From contig NZ_JAQWOO010000065.1 of assembly GCF_029245835.1 (NCBI RefSeq), positions 1 through 43,097 on the forward strand: a stretch of DNA of 43,097 bases. The letters run 5' to 3'. Position numbers and translations under genes: made by a program. Under the pieces are notes generated by a model that saw only the letters and a list, made by a program, of their open reading frames with translations, searched no databases and was not told where the DNA came from. Of this stretch, positions 14,779-24,803 are shown in pieces (position 1 is the first letter of the stretch; each line of letters begins with the position of its first letter). This stretch comes from Algibacter sp. (GTDB lineage Bacteria; Bacteroidota; Bacteroidia; Flavobacteriales; Flavobacteriaceae).

Positions 14779-16692
14779 CTATTTAATCATTTCGTAACTG
14801 CGCTTAATAAAGTTAGTTAACTCTTCGCCTTTAAGCAACCCTTGAGATAACCTAGCTAAATCTAAACTTTGCTTAATTAAACGTTCTTGTTTCTTTTTGG
14901 TTTTAGTACCAAGAATTTCTCCAACCAATTCAGAGTTTGTATTCACAACTAGGTTGTACATTTCTGGCATGCTTCCAAACATATTCATACCGCCACCGCC
15001 TCCGGTTGCTTGCATTTCTTTCATTCTACGCATAAATTCTGGTTGCGTTATCGTAAATGGAGATTCATTACTATCCATAGCCTCTAACTGTACCATGAAT
15101 TTATCAGAAGGAATAACGTCTTTTAATAAGTCATCTAAAGCTTTCGTTTGATCTTCATCTAATTTAGAAATTGTGTTTTCATCTTTCTTAATTAAATTAT
15201 TAATGTGATCTCCGTCTACACGTGCAAAGGTAATGTTTTCTTTAGTGCTTTCTAATTTCTGAATTAAGTGAGATACAATAGGAGAATCTAGCAATAACAC
15301 TTCATAATTTTTAGCTTTAGCAGTTTCAATGTAACTGTGTTGTGCATCTTTATCTGAAGCGTAAAGAATCACTAATTTGTCATCCTTATCTGTTTGATTT
15401 GCTTTTATTTTATTGAAAAGCTCTTCGTAAGTATAGTATTTACCATCAACCGTTGGGTATAATGCAAAGGCATCCGCTTTTTCAAAGAATTTTTCTTCAG
15501 AAAGCATACCGTATTCAATCACGATTTTTATATCGTTCCATTTTGCTTCAAAATCTTCACGGTTATTATTGAATAACGATTTTAATTTGTCAGCAACTTT
15601 TCTAGTAATGTAAGATGAAATCTTTTTAACCGCACCATCAGCTTGTAAATAAGAACGTGATACGTTTAATGGAATATCTGGCGAATCAATAACACCACGA
15701 AGCATGGTTAAAAATTCTGGAACAATACCTTCAACATTATCAGTTACATAAACTTGATTTTGATACAGCTGAATTTTATCTTTTTGAATTTGAATATCAT
15801 TCGACATTTTTGGGAAATATAAAATACCTGTTAAATTGAACGGGTAATCTACATTTAAGTGAATGTTGAATAACGGCTCTTCAAATTGCATAGGATACAA
15901 TTCTCTGTAAAAACCACTGTAATCCTCATCTTTTAAATCTGCTGGTTGTTTTGTCCACGCTGGATTTGGATTGTTGATGATGTTATCAACCGTTATTTGT
16001 TTGTGAGGCTCAGTTGTTTCTTTACCGTCTTTATCTTTTGTTGTTTCGGGTGTATGCTCAGGATCGTTTATCTCCTTAGTTCCAAATTTAATAGAAACAG
16101 GCATGAATTTGTTGTACTTCAATAACAACTCGCTAATACGAGATTCTTCAAGAAATTCTGTAGAATCTTCAGCAATATGAAGAATAATTTCTGTTCCTCT
16201 TTCAGTTCTGTCAGAAGGTTCTAAAGTGAATTCTGGAGAGCCATCACAAGTCCAATGTGCAGCAGGTTCATCTTTAAAAGATTTAGTAATGATTTCAACT
16301 TTTTCAGCAACCATAAAGGCTGAATAGAAACCAAGACCAAAATGCCCAATAATCCCTGAATCTTTAGCAGAATCTTTATACTTATCTAAAAACTCTTCAG
16401 CTCCAGAAAAAGCCACTTGGTTAATGTATTTCTCTACTTCTTCCGCAGTCATCCCTAAACCTTGGTCTATAATATGAAGTTTTTTACCTTCTTTATCAAT
16501 TTTAACTTCAATCTGTGGGTTACCATATTCAACTTTCGCATCACCTACATTTGTTAGGTGTTTTAGTTTTAAAGTGGCATCTGTAGCGTTACTAATAAGC
16601 TCACGTAAAAATATTTCGTGATCGCTGTACAAGAATTTTTTAATGAGTGGGAAGATGTTTTCTACCGATACATTAATGTTTCCTTTTGTCAT
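14779..16692 (-). CDS. htpG: Chaperone HtpG (Hsp90)
   Basis: ATP-dependent cytosolic chaperone, 637 aa from the ATG at 16692. The start MTKGNINVSVENIFPLIKKF is the family's usual N-terminus. The GHKL ATPase site has FLRELISNATDA, DQGLGM and GHFGLGFYSAFMV. The middle domain contains VSRSYLQAD, and the C-terminal dimerisation domain follows. An upstream in-frame ATG at 16722 would add ten residues, but it coincides with the candidate -7 box at 16722-16729, so it would probably not be in the mRNA. No CIRCE-like operator was recognised. Confidence 0.96.
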   Translation of the reverse strand: MTKGNINVSVENIFPLIKKFLYSDHEIFLRELISNATDATLKLKHLTNVGDAKVEYGNPQIEVKIDKEGKKLHIIDQGLGMTAEEVEKYINQVAFSGAEEFLDKYKDSAKDSGIIGHFGLGFYSAFMVAEKVEIITKSFKDEPAAHWTCDGSPEFTLEPSDRTERGTEIILHIAEDSTEFLEESRISELLLKYNKFMPVSIKFGTKEINDPEHTPETTKDKDGKETTEPHKQITVDNIINNPNPAWTKQPADLKDEDYSGFYRELYPMQFEEPLFNIHLNVDYPFNLTGILYFPKMSNDIQIQKDKIQLYQNQVYVTDNVEGIVPEFLTMLRGVIDSPDIPLNVSRSYLQADGAVKKISSYITRKVADKLKSLFNNNREDFEAKWNDIKIVIEYGMLSEEKFFEKADAFALYPTVDGKYYTYEELFNKIKANQTDKDDKLVILYASDKDAQHSYIETAKAKNYEVLLLDSPIVSHLIQKLESTKENITFARVDGDHINNLIKKDENTISKLDEDQTKALDDLLKDVIPSDKFMVQLEAMDSNESPFTITQPEFMRRMKEMQATGGGGGMNMFGSMPEMYNLVVNTNSELVGEILGTKTKKKQERLIKQSLDLARLSQGLLKGEELTNFIKRSYEMIK

Positions 16693-16721
16693 GATATAAT
16701 TGTTTTTATTTTTCTTTTCCA

Positions 16722-16729
16722 CAAAGGTG
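16722..16729 (-). promoter_or_regulatory. Candidate -7 box of htpG
   Basis: The minus strand reads CACCTTTG, which keeps the TTTG of TAnnTTTG but not the TA. Its position, 30 bp before the ATG at 16692, is right. It may be a variant or an alternative-sigma site. Confidence 0.3.
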
Positions 16730-16928
16730 GAAAACTGTTTATACTTTTTTATTTGTTCTAAAAGTAATAGTCAACAAAAATGCCAATTGATGAAATATGA
16801 CAAACTGACACGATTTTTTCGTATAAGAAAGTAAAATTCAAAAGCTAAATTTAAAAAACAAAAATATGTTTAGACCTAGATTTGGAATTTGGGTTTTTAT
16901 AATTTTGGAATTTGATAGTATTATTTCG

Positions 16929-16935
16929 TACTTTG
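16929..16935 (+). promoter_or_regulatory. Candidate promoter of the fabH-like gene
   Basis: TACTTTG is one base shorter than TAnnTTTG and lies 21 bp after a TTG. Transcription from here favours the ATG at 16960 over the upstream in-frame ATG at 16912. Confidence 0.35.
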
Positions 16936-16959
16936 GTTAATCTAATTAATAGTGAAAAC

Positions 16960-17967
16960 ATGTATAATTCAAAAATAATAGGATTAGGTAAGTATCTACC
17001 GGATAATGTGGTGACTAATGATGATTTGTCTAAAATGATGGATACTAATGATGAATGGATTCAAGAACGAACAGGTATAAAAGAGCGAAGATGGATTCCT
17101 GAAGGATCTGAGGACACATCGGCAGTAATGGGTGCCAAAGCTGCAAGAATAGCTATTGAGCGTTCTGGTTTAACAAAAGATGATATCGATTTTATAGTAT
17201 TTGCCACGTTAAGTCCAGATTATTATTTTCCAGGTTGTGGTGTTCAAATTCAAGATATGCTAGACATGCCAACCGTTGGTGCGTTAGATGTAAGAAACCA
17301 ATGTTCTGGTTTTGTGTATGCCATATCTGTGGCAGACCAATTTATAAAAACAGGCATGTACAAAAATATTTTAGTTATTGGTGCAGAATATCATAGTAAC
17401 GGATTAGATAAATCTACACGAGGCCGAGGCGTAACCGTTATTTTTGGCGATGGGGCAGGAGCGTGTGTACTATCTAGAGAAGAAGATAATACAAAAGGCA
17501 TCCTTTCAACTCACTTACATAGCGAAGGTAAATATGCCGATAAACTTATTGTAGAAGGACCAAGTATAGCGCATTGGGTTCCAGAAATTCTTGCAGCAGA
17601 CGAAGAAGATTTAACGTATTTCCCGTACATGGATGGTACGTTTGTTTTCAAACATGCCGTAGTACGTTTTAGCGAGGTTATAGTAGAGGGTTTAACAAAA
17701 AATGGCTTGCAAAAGGAAAATATAGATATGCTAATCCCGCATCAAGCTAATTTAAGAATAGCACAATTTATTCAGAAAAAGTTTGGTTTACGAGACGACC
17801 AAGTGTTTAATAACATCATGAAATATGGTAACACCACAGCGGCATCAGTTATCATTGCGTTAACAGAGGCTTGGGAAGAAGGTAAAATAAAAGCAGGAGA
17901 TAATGTAGTTCTCGCAGCTTTTGGTAGCGGATTTACTTGGGGAAGTGTGATTATTAAGTGGGCATAA
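16960..17967 (+). CDS. fabH: Beta-ketoacyl-ACP synthase III family protein (FabH-like)
   Basis: A 335-aa thiolase-fold condensing enzyme. The catalytic triad is Cys115 (RNQCSGFVYA), His261 (IPHQANLRI) and Asn291 (KYGNTTAAS), as in FabH, which starts fatty-acid synthesis from acyl-CoA and malonyl-ACP. The start at 16960 (MYNSKIIGLGKYLP) matches the family; an upstream ATG at 16912 would add 16 unlikely residues. It is a lone gene with its own terminator, not part of a fab cluster. Many Flavobacteriaceae have more than one FabH-like protein, so this could be a paralogue with a different acyl primer. Confidence 0.88.
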   Translation: MYNSKIIGLGKYLPDNVVTNDDLSKMMDTNDEWIQERTGIKERRWIPEGSEDTSAVMGAKAARIAIERSGLTKDDIDFIVFATLSPDYYFPGCGVQIQDMLDMPTVGALDVRNQCSGFVYAISVADQFIKTGMYKNILVIGAEYHSNGLDKSTRGRGVTVIFGDGAGACVLSREEDNTKGILSTHLHSEGKYADKLIVEGPSIAHWVPEILAADEEDLTYFPYMDGTFVFKHAVVRFSEVIVEGLTKNGLQKENIDMLIPHQANLRIAQFIQKKFGLRDDQVFNNIMKYGNTTAASVIIALTEAWEEGKIKAGDNVVLAAFGSGFTWGSVIIKWA

Positions 17968-18004
17968 ACTAAGTCAAAACATTTTTGAAAAATAATAGAT
18001 TATC

Positions 18005-18037
18005 AAAAAACCCAAAACTTTTTAGTTTTGGGTTTTT
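18005..18037 (+). terminator. Intrinsic terminator of the fabH-like gene
   Basis: CCCAAAACT (18011-18019) pairs perfectly with AGTTTTGGG (18024-18032) around TTTT. The stem is flanked by A6 and T5, so it is bidirectional in principle. Confidence 0.88.
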
Positions 18038-18427
18038 CTAGCTATTAATCAACTTCAACTAACACTTAATGTGAAGAATCTTAATGTGTTAAACGTATAG
18101 GTTTGAAAAATATTTCATCAACAAACTAGATTTAACGTGTTTTTAAATTATACAAATCCTAAATACGAATGGTATGTTTTGTAGATGACTAACTCTAAAT
18201 AATTACGACTTCGTTTTTTGGTTAGATTGTATATTATTAAGTTAACGTATTTTCAGGTAAATTATTATGTTTAGTATTATATTTTAACATTATTTTTAAC
18301 ATTTTGGCATAAAATAGCACAATAAAACACAAAACCACTGACTAAAAGTTTAGGGGTTTCTATTTAATAAACCTACATGAACACTAACCATCAAATATTA
18401 TGCTGGCTATTAAAATTTAATTAAATT
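18038..18427. other. Intergenic stretch with no recognised feature
   Basis: About 390 bp of AT-rich DNA between the terminator and the end of the TonB-dependent receptor gene. I see no frame with protein-like content, no strong hairpin and no consensus promoter. Confidence 0.6.
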
Positions 18428-20902
18428 TTACAAAAACCCACCAGTGCCAGATTTAGTGTTATTATCTCTTTGTTTTCTTCTTAAAGCACGGTATTTGCCA
18501 CCACCAAATCTGTATGAAAGTGCAATGTTCCAAGTATTACTTTCCCAATTAAAAGCACCAACAGAAGGGAAAGGTGTATCGCCTTCAAATTCAAATTTCA
18601 TAGTATTTAAAATATCGCTGTAGTTAAAACTAAACGTCGCTCTATTATCTTCTAAGAAACTATATCGCATCCCCGTATTTAGCATAAACATAGGTTTTCT
18701 GGTAAATTGAATGCCTTCTTCCTTGCCACGATACATAGCAAATACTGAGAAACTCAATTTTTTTGAAACTTTAAAATTATTAAAAGCTCTTAAATTCCAA
18801 ATAACATTATCAACCTCTGTGTCCTGTCTAACAATATCATTAATTGTAGCATTCTGTATATCATCAGCATCTAGTATTTCAGTAATGCCTTGTTGTGTTT
18901 GTGAGTATAAATCAAAACTAGCATTTAGGCTCCACCATTTTGTTGGTTTGTAATTGGTTGATAATTCAAGTCCGTATGCTGAGGTATTTTCAAAATTATC
19001 AAAAGATAAAATGGCGTTTCCAGAAGTAATGTCTGTTCTGTCTATAGCTACAAATCTACTTATGTTATCTTCAATAATTCTATAAAACACACCTGCTGTA
19101 ATACTTCCACCTTTAAGCTGTCTAGTATAATTTGTTTCAATAGAGTTGGTAAATTGTGGTTGTAATGCAGAGTTTCCAAAAGATGAAACACGAGGCGTGC
19201 TCCATTCTCTTATCGGATTTACTTGTTGTAATCCAGGACGATCTACACGACGACTAAAACTTAGTTGGTACGCATTTTTATCTGATGGATTATATGTTAA
19301 AAAAGCAGATGGATACACTTGAAAATAATCATTTGTAAACGGAATTAACTCTGTGCTATTATCATCAAAAAGTCTTAAAGCATCGGCAGTAACATTAACT
19401 TGTTCTGCTCTAACACCAACTTGGTAATTCCATTTCTCAAGCGTTTTTCCAAAAGTGAAATAAGCAGAGTAAATATCTCTATTATAATCAAAATCAGTAC
19501 TTGGTGTTGGTATAATATTCCCTTCACTAGAAAATGTTTGTCCTGTAGACATATAATCAATATCAGAGTTAAATAATAGGGCTTGTAGTCCTGCTTCAAT
19601 CTTGGTTTTATCGTCTATAGGCTTTACATAATCTACATTTACTGTGGTTTGATGACGCTGAGTATCTACATTATCCACATAGTTAGGCGGGAAATTAAAA
19701 TTGAAGAAATCAAAATTAGCAATTTCATTATTTTCAAAATCATTTAAATCAATTTCAATATCTAGTGTTTCTTGATCATCATTAAACTCATGCTTATAAG
19801 CTAGGTTGTATTGACCAGAATTGTTTTCAGAAATATTAGTAAATAATTGACTTTGAGTTAGTGTACTATAATTTATTATTGTATTTCCAAAACCATCACC
19901 TTTAAAAATATTTTGGTTGGTAAAAAATGAAATGGTGTTTTTATCATTCATATAAAAATCTACACCAACTTTATATAAGTGCGATTTGTTATCGTTTCCA
20001 AATTTAAAGTCTTGACGCGAATTATCATCTAATCTATCAATGTCTCCAAAGTTATCGTACTTACCAATATTATTTCCGTAGTTACCATAAAAATTGAATT
20101 TTCCATTTCTATAGTTCATATCAATAGAACTATTGAATTTGGCAAAAACTTCGTTTGTAACTCCAATATTCATATTTCCGTTAAACCCTATTTGAGTGTT
20201 TTTATGAAGTTTAATATTGATAATACCACTCATGCCCTCTGGATTATACTTAGCAGAAGGATTAGTTATCAATTCAATTTGCTTTATGGATGTAGAAGGA
20301 ATTTGTTTTAAAAGTTGTGCAATAGGTACGTTACTTAATTTGCCGTCAACCATAACACGTACATTTTCGTTTCCACGAAGACTGATGTTTCCTGTTTGTT
20401 GATCGACGCTTACTGATGGGATATTATTCATAATATCGCTTGCGCTGGCACCAGCAGTTGTTAAATCTTTACCAATGGTAATTACTTTTCTATCTACTTT
20501 TTGTTGAATTGTAGATATTTCTGCTACTACGGTTACTTCATCTAAACCTTCTGCTGATTCTTCAAGCAATATATTGCCTAGGCTAACTTTGTAATTGCCT
20601 TTACCAATAGTAACATTTTTATTAATCGTTTTATAACCTATGTATTGAATGCTAACAACAATGTTGCCTTCTTCAACCTTATCAATAGTAAAAGAGCCAT
20701 CGTCTAAGGTTATACCACCAGTAATAATTTTGCCTGCATTATTTTTAATAATTATGTTTACATAAGGTAAGGGTTCTTTTAAACTTGCGTCTAATACTTT
20801 TCCTGAAATAGTGCCAGTTTTGTCAATTGTAGGGTCTGGGTTTGCTGCATGTGCTGCTGAAATTAAAAATAGAATAGCACATAAAAAGAGTAGTCTTTTC
20901 AT
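18428..20902 (-). CDS. TonB-dependent receptor-type outer membrane beta-barrel protein
   Basis: An 824-aa outer membrane protein with signal peptide MKRLLFLCAILFLISAAHA. Residues ~28-115 are a carboxypeptidase-regulatory-like (Ig-like) domain (GTISGKVLDASLKEPLPYVN). Residues ~125-235 form a plug domain (SASDIMNNIPSVSVD, SLRGNENVRVMVDGK). The remainder is a beta-barrel of the OMP_b-brl_3 type, with the late SFSRRVDRPGLQQVNP motif common in this family. No SusD partner is adjacent, so the substrate cannot be inferred. It is monocistronic and divergent from the CoA-binding gene. Confidence 0.9.
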   Translation of the reverse strand: MKRLLFLCAILFLISAAHAANPDPTIDKTGTISGKVLDASLKEPLPYVNIIIKNNAGKIITGGITLDDGSFTIDKVEEGNIVVSIQYIGYKTINKNVTIGKGNYKVSLGNILLEESAEGLDEVTVVAEISTIQQKVDRKVITIGKDLTTAGASASDIMNNIPSVSVDQQTGNISLRGNENVRVMVDGKLSNVPIAQLLKQIPSTSIKQIELITNPSAKYNPEGMSGIINIKLHKNTQIGFNGNMNIGVTNEVFAKFNSSIDMNYRNGKFNFYGNYGNNIGKYDNFGDIDRLDDNSRQDFKFGNDNKSHLYKVGVDFYMNDKNTISFFTNQNIFKGDGFGNTIINYSTLTQSQLFTNISENNSGQYNLAYKHEFNDDQETLDIEIDLNDFENNEIANFDFFNFNFPPNYVDNVDTQRHQTTVNVDYVKPIDDKTKIEAGLQALLFNSDIDYMSTGQTFSSEGNIIPTPSTDFDYNRDIYSAYFTFGKTLEKWNYQVGVRAEQVNVTADALRLFDDNSTELIPFTNDYFQVYPSAFLTYNPSDKNAYQLSFSRRVDRPGLQQVNPIREWSTPRVSSFGNSALQPQFTNSIETNYTRQLKGGSITAGVFYRIIEDNISRFVAIDRTDITSGNAILSFDNFENTSAYGLELSTNYKPTKWWSLNASFDLYSQTQQGITEILDADDIQNATINDIVRQDTEVDNVIWNLRAFNNFKVSKKLSFSVFAMYRGKEEGIQFTRKPMFMLNTGMRYSFLEDNRATFSFNYSDILNTMKFEFEGDTPFPSVGAFNWESNTWNIALSYRFGGGKYRALRRKQRDNNTKSGTGGFL

Positions 20903-21008
20903 TTGATTGATTTTGATTTTTTGATTGATGTTTTATTTAAAGACGCAATATTTCAATTTCTGTTACTGTAATTAGGGTATATTAACAGTCTTTTAACTTT
21001 TTTAACAA

Positions 21009-21371
21009 ATGAATAAAAAAACATTAGTACTCGGAGCATCATTAAAACCAAACAGATATTCTAATTACGCCATACAAAGATTAGTTTCAAATAATATTGA
21101 TGTGGTCGCTTTTGGTTTAAGAGCTGGAGAAGTATTGGATATTAGAATCGATACGGAATTAATGCCATATAAAGATATACATACGGTTACATTATACTTA
21201 AACCCAGAAAGACAAAAAGCCTATTATGATTATATTGTGTCTTTAAATCCTGAGCGCGTTATTTTTAATCCTGGCACAGAAAATCCTGATTTTTTTAGTG
21301 TTTTAAGAGCAAATAATATTGATTTTGAAGCGGCTTGTACGTTAGTACTACTGTCTACGAATCAATATTAA
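21009..21371 (+). CDS. CoA-binding domain protein (YccU-like)
   Basis: A 120-aa stand-alone Rossmann-like CoA_binding_2 domain. It begins KKTLVLGASLKPNRYSNYA, the expected nucleotide-binding loop, and continues with VTLYLNPERQ and RVIFNPGTENPDF, which match the YccU-type family. Function is unknown; CoA binding is known for relatives. Its last 24 bases overlap the 3' end of the convergent symporter gene (21348-21371). Confidence 0.88.
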   Translation: MNKKTLVLGASLKPNRYSNYAIQRLVSNNIDVVAFGLRAGEVLDIRIDTELMPYKDIHTVTLYLNPERQKAYYDYIVSLNPERVIFNPGTENPDFFSVLRANNIDFEAACTLVLLSTNQY

Positions 21372-22802
21372 ACCCAAAAAAGTTATTAAACCGTTTATGG
21401 GTAAAATTTCCCAATGAAATTTATATGCTCCAATTATACTTTCAGGTAAAAGGGTTATACAATAGGTTATAATGATTGATAGTAATCCAATAATCCAAGT
21501 ATATTTATCTTTAATTTTATACTTTGTTAAAATGCCAAATGCAAATAAACCGAGTAAAGGGCCATAAGTAAAGGTGGCAAATTTAAATAGGTTGCTAACC
21601 ACATTGCCTTCAAGGCTATTAAAAATTATTACGACAATAATTAGTACAATAGAAACACCAATGTGTACCTTTTTACGAAGTGGTTTTTGAGCAGCTTTAG
21701 GCAGTTTTTCTATGTTTAAAAAATCTACAGAAAATGATGTGGTTAATGATGTTAAAGCGCTATCTGCACTCGAGTATGCTGCTGCTATTAACCCGATAAT
21801 AAAGGTAACACTCAAGGCAGTGCCTAAATTTTGATTCATGGCAATCTCAGGGAATAACAAATCTGTTCTTACTCTGCCATCTACTGTTGGTACTTGCAGT
21901 CCAAATTTATCTGCGTAGATAAATAATAAAGCCCCAAGAGATAAAAAGAAAAAGTTAACAAATACCAGAAGCGTAGCCATTGTTAACATGTTTTTCTTGG
22001 CTTCTCTAGGTGTTTTACATGTCAGGTTTTTTTGCATCATATCTTGATCTAGCCCCGTCATAGCAATAGCTATAAAAATACCGCCAATAAAATATTTCCA
22101 AAAATAAGTGGTAGTATTCGGATCATCAAAAAAGAAAATTTTTCCTTTAGCTGAAAATTCTGGAGAGTTTAAAAACGCAACGTAACTCCAATCTAATTTT
22201 TCGGTAATTAAGAAAATGGCAACTCCTACAGAGGTTAACATCGCTAGCGTTTGGAGGGTGTCAGTCCAAACAATAGTTTTTATACCGCCTCTATTGGTAT
22301 AAAGCCAAATTAAAAGAATTGATATTACCACTGTTGCCCAAAATGGAACGCCAATAGCTTCAAAAACAATATACTGCATAGCCAAAGCCACCAAGAAAAG
22401 TCTAAACGAAGCCCCCGTAACACGAGATAGTAAAAAGAAAAAAGCACCAGTTTTATAACTTACTACACCAAAACGTTGTTCTAAATATTGATAAATAGAG
22501 GTTACATTAAGTTTGTAATAAATAGGTAATAGGACAAAAAGAATAAATAAATATCCAACAAAAAAACCAAGAACACCTTGCATATAAGCAAATTGTTGCC
22601 CTTCAACCATGCCCGGAACAGAAATAAAAGTAACTCCAGAGAGTGATGCACCAATCATTCCAAAAGCCACTAAATACCAAGGTGCAGATTTATTAGCTTT
22701 AAAAAAAGCATCATTACTATCTTCTTTTCCTGTGAAATAGGATATTAAAATTAAAATTACAAAATAGGCTACTATAAGAAGTATGATTTGAGTGGATGTC
22801 AT
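21348..22802 (-). CDS. Sodium:solute symporter family protein
   Basis: A 484-aa inner membrane protein of the SSS family with about 13 hydrophobic segments. The early block YLVAFGMIGASLSGVTFISVPG is the family's TM2 sodium-site region, and AAYSSADSALTSLTTSFSVD is the conserved SSS signature around residues 340-360. The solute is not readable from sequence. Its end overlaps the convergent CoA-binding gene by 24 bp. TATATTTG on the minus strand at 22834-22841 is a good -7 box. Confidence 0.92.
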   Translation of the reverse strand: MTSTQIILLIVAYFVILILISYFTGKEDSNDAFFKANKSAPWYLVAFGMIGASLSGVTFISVPGMVEGQQFAYMQGVLGFFVGYLFILFVLLPIYYKLNVTSIYQYLEQRFGVVSYKTGAFFFLLSRVTGASFRLFLVALAMQYIVFEAIGVPFWATVVISILLIWLYTNRGGIKTIVWTDTLQTLAMLTSVGVAIFLITEKLDWSYVAFLNSPEFSAKGKIFFFDDPNTTTYFWKYFIGGIFIAIAMTGLDQDMMQKNLTCKTPREAKKNMLTMATLLVFVNFFFLSLGALLFIYADKFGLQVPTVDGRVRTDLLFPEIAMNQNLGTALSVTFIIGLIAAAYSSADSALTSLTTSFSVDFLNIEKLPKAAQKPLRKKVHIGVSIVLIIVVIIFNSLEGNVVSNLFKFATFTYGPLLGLFAFGILTKYKIKDKYTWIIGLLSIIITYCITLLPESIIGAYKFHWEILPINGLITFLGLILIRRQ

Positions 22803-22833
22803 AAAAAAAACTAATTTTCAAAATTTGAAAGTA

Positions 22834-22841
22834 CAAATATA
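22834..22841 (-). promoter_or_regulatory. -7 promoter box for the symporter
   Basis: Exact TATATTTG on the minus strand, 31 bp upstream of the start. A near-palindrome, TTTCAAAATTTGAAA, lies between it and the gene at about 22817-22831. Confidence 0.5.
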
Positions 22842-22970
22842 AATTTAAAATAGGTTTTTTAACTTCCCTTTGAAGTTGTCCTTACCCTGAAAGATGGGAA
22901 TCAAAATACTAATTGGATATTTGTATTCTAAAAGGATAGCTTTAAATTAGTGAAATTCATACCTAAATAG

Positions 22971-22978
22971 TAATTTCG
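22971..22978 (+). promoter_or_regulatory. Candidate -7 box of recR
   Basis: TAATTTCG differs from TAnnTTTG at one base. It ends only five bases before the recR ATG, so the transcript would be nearly leaderless. Confidence 0.35.
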
Positions 22979-22983
22979 CGGTT

Positions 22984-23601
22984 ATGGAATTTTCTTCAAA
23001 ATTATTGGAGCGTGCAGTAAACGAAATGTCTCAATTACCAGGTATCGGTAAGCGAACAGCATTACGTTTAGTATTACACATGTTAAGACAGCCAAAGGAA
23101 CAAACTTTAGCCTTGTCTGAAGCATTGCGTTCCATGAGGAAGGATGTTAAGTTTTGCAAGTCCTGTTATAATATTAGTGATGTTGAGCTTTGTGAAATAT
23201 GTTCAAACCCTAAGCGTAATGGCGCTATAATCTGCGTAGTTGAAGATGTTAGAGATGTTATGGCTATCGAGAATACCAGCTCTTTTAGAGGTTTGTATCA
23301 TGTTTTAGGAGGTAAAATTTCGCCAATGGATGGTGTTGGTCCGCATGATTTAAATATAGAATCTTTAGTGCATAAAGTTAAATCGGGTAATATTTCAGAG
23401 CTTATTTTTGCCTTAAGTTCAACCATGGAAGGCGACACAACAAATTTTTATATTTTTAAACAAATTAAAGATTATAATGTAACAACCTCCACTATAGCTA
23501 GGGGGATTTCTGTTGGCGATGAATTAGAATATGCAGATGAAATTACATTAGGAAGAAGTATTGTTAATAGAATTCCGTTTGAATCTTCTATAAAACTTTA
23601 A
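22984..23601 (+). CDS. recR: Recombination mediator RecR
   Basis: A 205-aa protein of the RecFOR gap-repair pathway, which loads RecA on gapped DNA. The helix-hairpin-helix [18 protein letters not shown] is at 17-34. The C4 zinc finger uses C58, C61, C70 and C73. The Toprim domain starts at [12 protein letters not shown] (81-92). Length and order match the family. The glycosyltransferase gene follows 14 bp later. Confidence 0.96.
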   Translation: MEFSSKLLERAVNEMSQLPGIGKRTALRLVLHMLRQPKEQTLALSEALRSMRKDVKFCKSCYNISDVELCEICSNPKRNGAIICVVEDVRDVMAIENTSSFRGLYHVLGGKISPMDGVGPHDLNIESLVHKVKSGNISELIFALSSTMEGDTTNFYIFKQIKDYNVTTSTIARGISVGDELEYADEITLGRSIVNRIPFESSIKL

Positions 23602-23615
23602 AAAAAAAACAGAAT

Positions 23616-24713
23616 TTGAAACTATCAGTAATTATATTAAATTATAATGTTCAAAACTTTTTGGAGTTATGTCTTAGAAGTGTTACCGCTGCAATTTCTA
23701 ATATGGATGCAGAAATTATTGTTGTAGATAATAATTCTGAAGATGGGAGTTGTGACATGGTGAAAAGGGTGTTCCCGAATGTTAAACTTATTCAAAACAA
23801 AGAAAACTATGGGTTTTCAAAAGGAAACAATATAGGTGTACTCCAAGCTAAAGGCGAGTATTTGTGTATCTTAAATCCAGATACAGTGGTTTCAGAAGAT
23901 ACGTTTTTGAAGCTACTAGAATTTTCTGAAAATAAAGAAAAACTTGGTATTGTTGGCTGTAAGTTAATTAATGGAAGAGGTGAGTTTTTGCCAGAGAGTA
24001 AACGTAAAATCCCCTATGTTAATGCGGCTTTTAAAAAGTTAATGGGAAATACAGATGATTATTATGCTAATAATATAAAAGAGCAAGAGGTTAGTCAAGT
24101 AGAGGTTTTGGTAGGTGCTTTTATGTTTGTTAAAAAAGCAGTTTATAATAAAATTGGAGGCTTTGATGAAGATTACTTTATGTATGGAGAAGATATAGAT
24201 ATCTCTTACAAAGCTCTAAAACAAGGGTATCATAATTATTATTATGGAGCTACAACAGTATTGCATTTTAAAGGCGAAAGTACTCTGAGAAATAAGAATT
24301 ATGCACGTCGTTTTTATGGCGCTATGCAAATTTTTTACAAAAAGCATTTTAAGAAAAATATACTTTTTGATGTCTTTGTTTGGGTGGGTATCAGATTAGT
24401 TTATATTTTTAGAAAACAATATATCAGTAAAATAAAAACAGTGTATAAATACATATTTATTTCTGATAGTATAAATAAAGATTTAGAGCAAATTTTAGAT
24501 AAAGAGGTTATTTTAAAATCAGAACTAAAAAATATCGAAAAAGAATCAGAAATTATTTTTGATGCAAATGTGCTTAGTTTTAAAAACATTATTGGTTGTA
24601 TGGAAGCTAATCTTTTAGATGCATCGGTGACCTTTAAAATACTCCCTAAAAACTCTAAATTTATAATTGGAAGTGATAGTACTGTAAACAGAGGTGAGGT
24701 TATTAGTTTTTAA
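23616..24713 (+). CDS. Glycosyltransferase family 2 protein (TTG start)
   Basis: A 365-aa GT-A fold glycosyltransferase. The first strand MKLSVIILNYN, then IIVVDNNSEDGS and the DXD-like LNPDT (~90-94), place it in GT2, near rhamnosyltransferase-like enzymes of cell-surface glycan synthesis. The start is TTG at 23616. No ATG precedes the essential first beta-strand, and the next in-frame ATG (about 23703) would remove it, so TTG is well supported. The region after ~230 has one hydrophobic stretch (LFDVFVWVGIRLVYIF) that may touch the membrane, then a charged tail. It follows recR closely; the link is probably only co-transcription. Confidence 0.88.
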   Translation: MKLSVIILNYNVQNFLELCLRSVTAAISNMDAEIIVVDNNSEDGSCDMVKRVFPNVKLIQNKENYGFSKGNNIGVLQAKGEYLCILNPDTVVSEDTFLKLLEFSENKEKLGIVGCKLINGRGEFLPESKRKIPYVNAAFKKLMGNTDDYYANNIKEQEVSQVEVLVGAFMFVKKAVYNKIGGFDEDYFMYGEDIDISYKALKQGYHNYYYGATTVLHFKGESTLRNKNYARRFYGAMQIFYKKHFKKNILFDVFVWVGIRLVYIFRKQYISKIKTVYKYIFISDSINKDLEQILDKEVILKSELKNIEKESEIIFDANVLSFKNIIGCMEANLLDASVTFKILPKNSKFIIGSDSTVNRGEVISF

Positions 24714-24803
24714 TTGGTGTTTTTTGAATATAATAAAAAATAATACCACATTTTTTGCTAATTTCGTAAAATATAATTAAAAGTAAAGTGTTACATTATT
24801 GAT

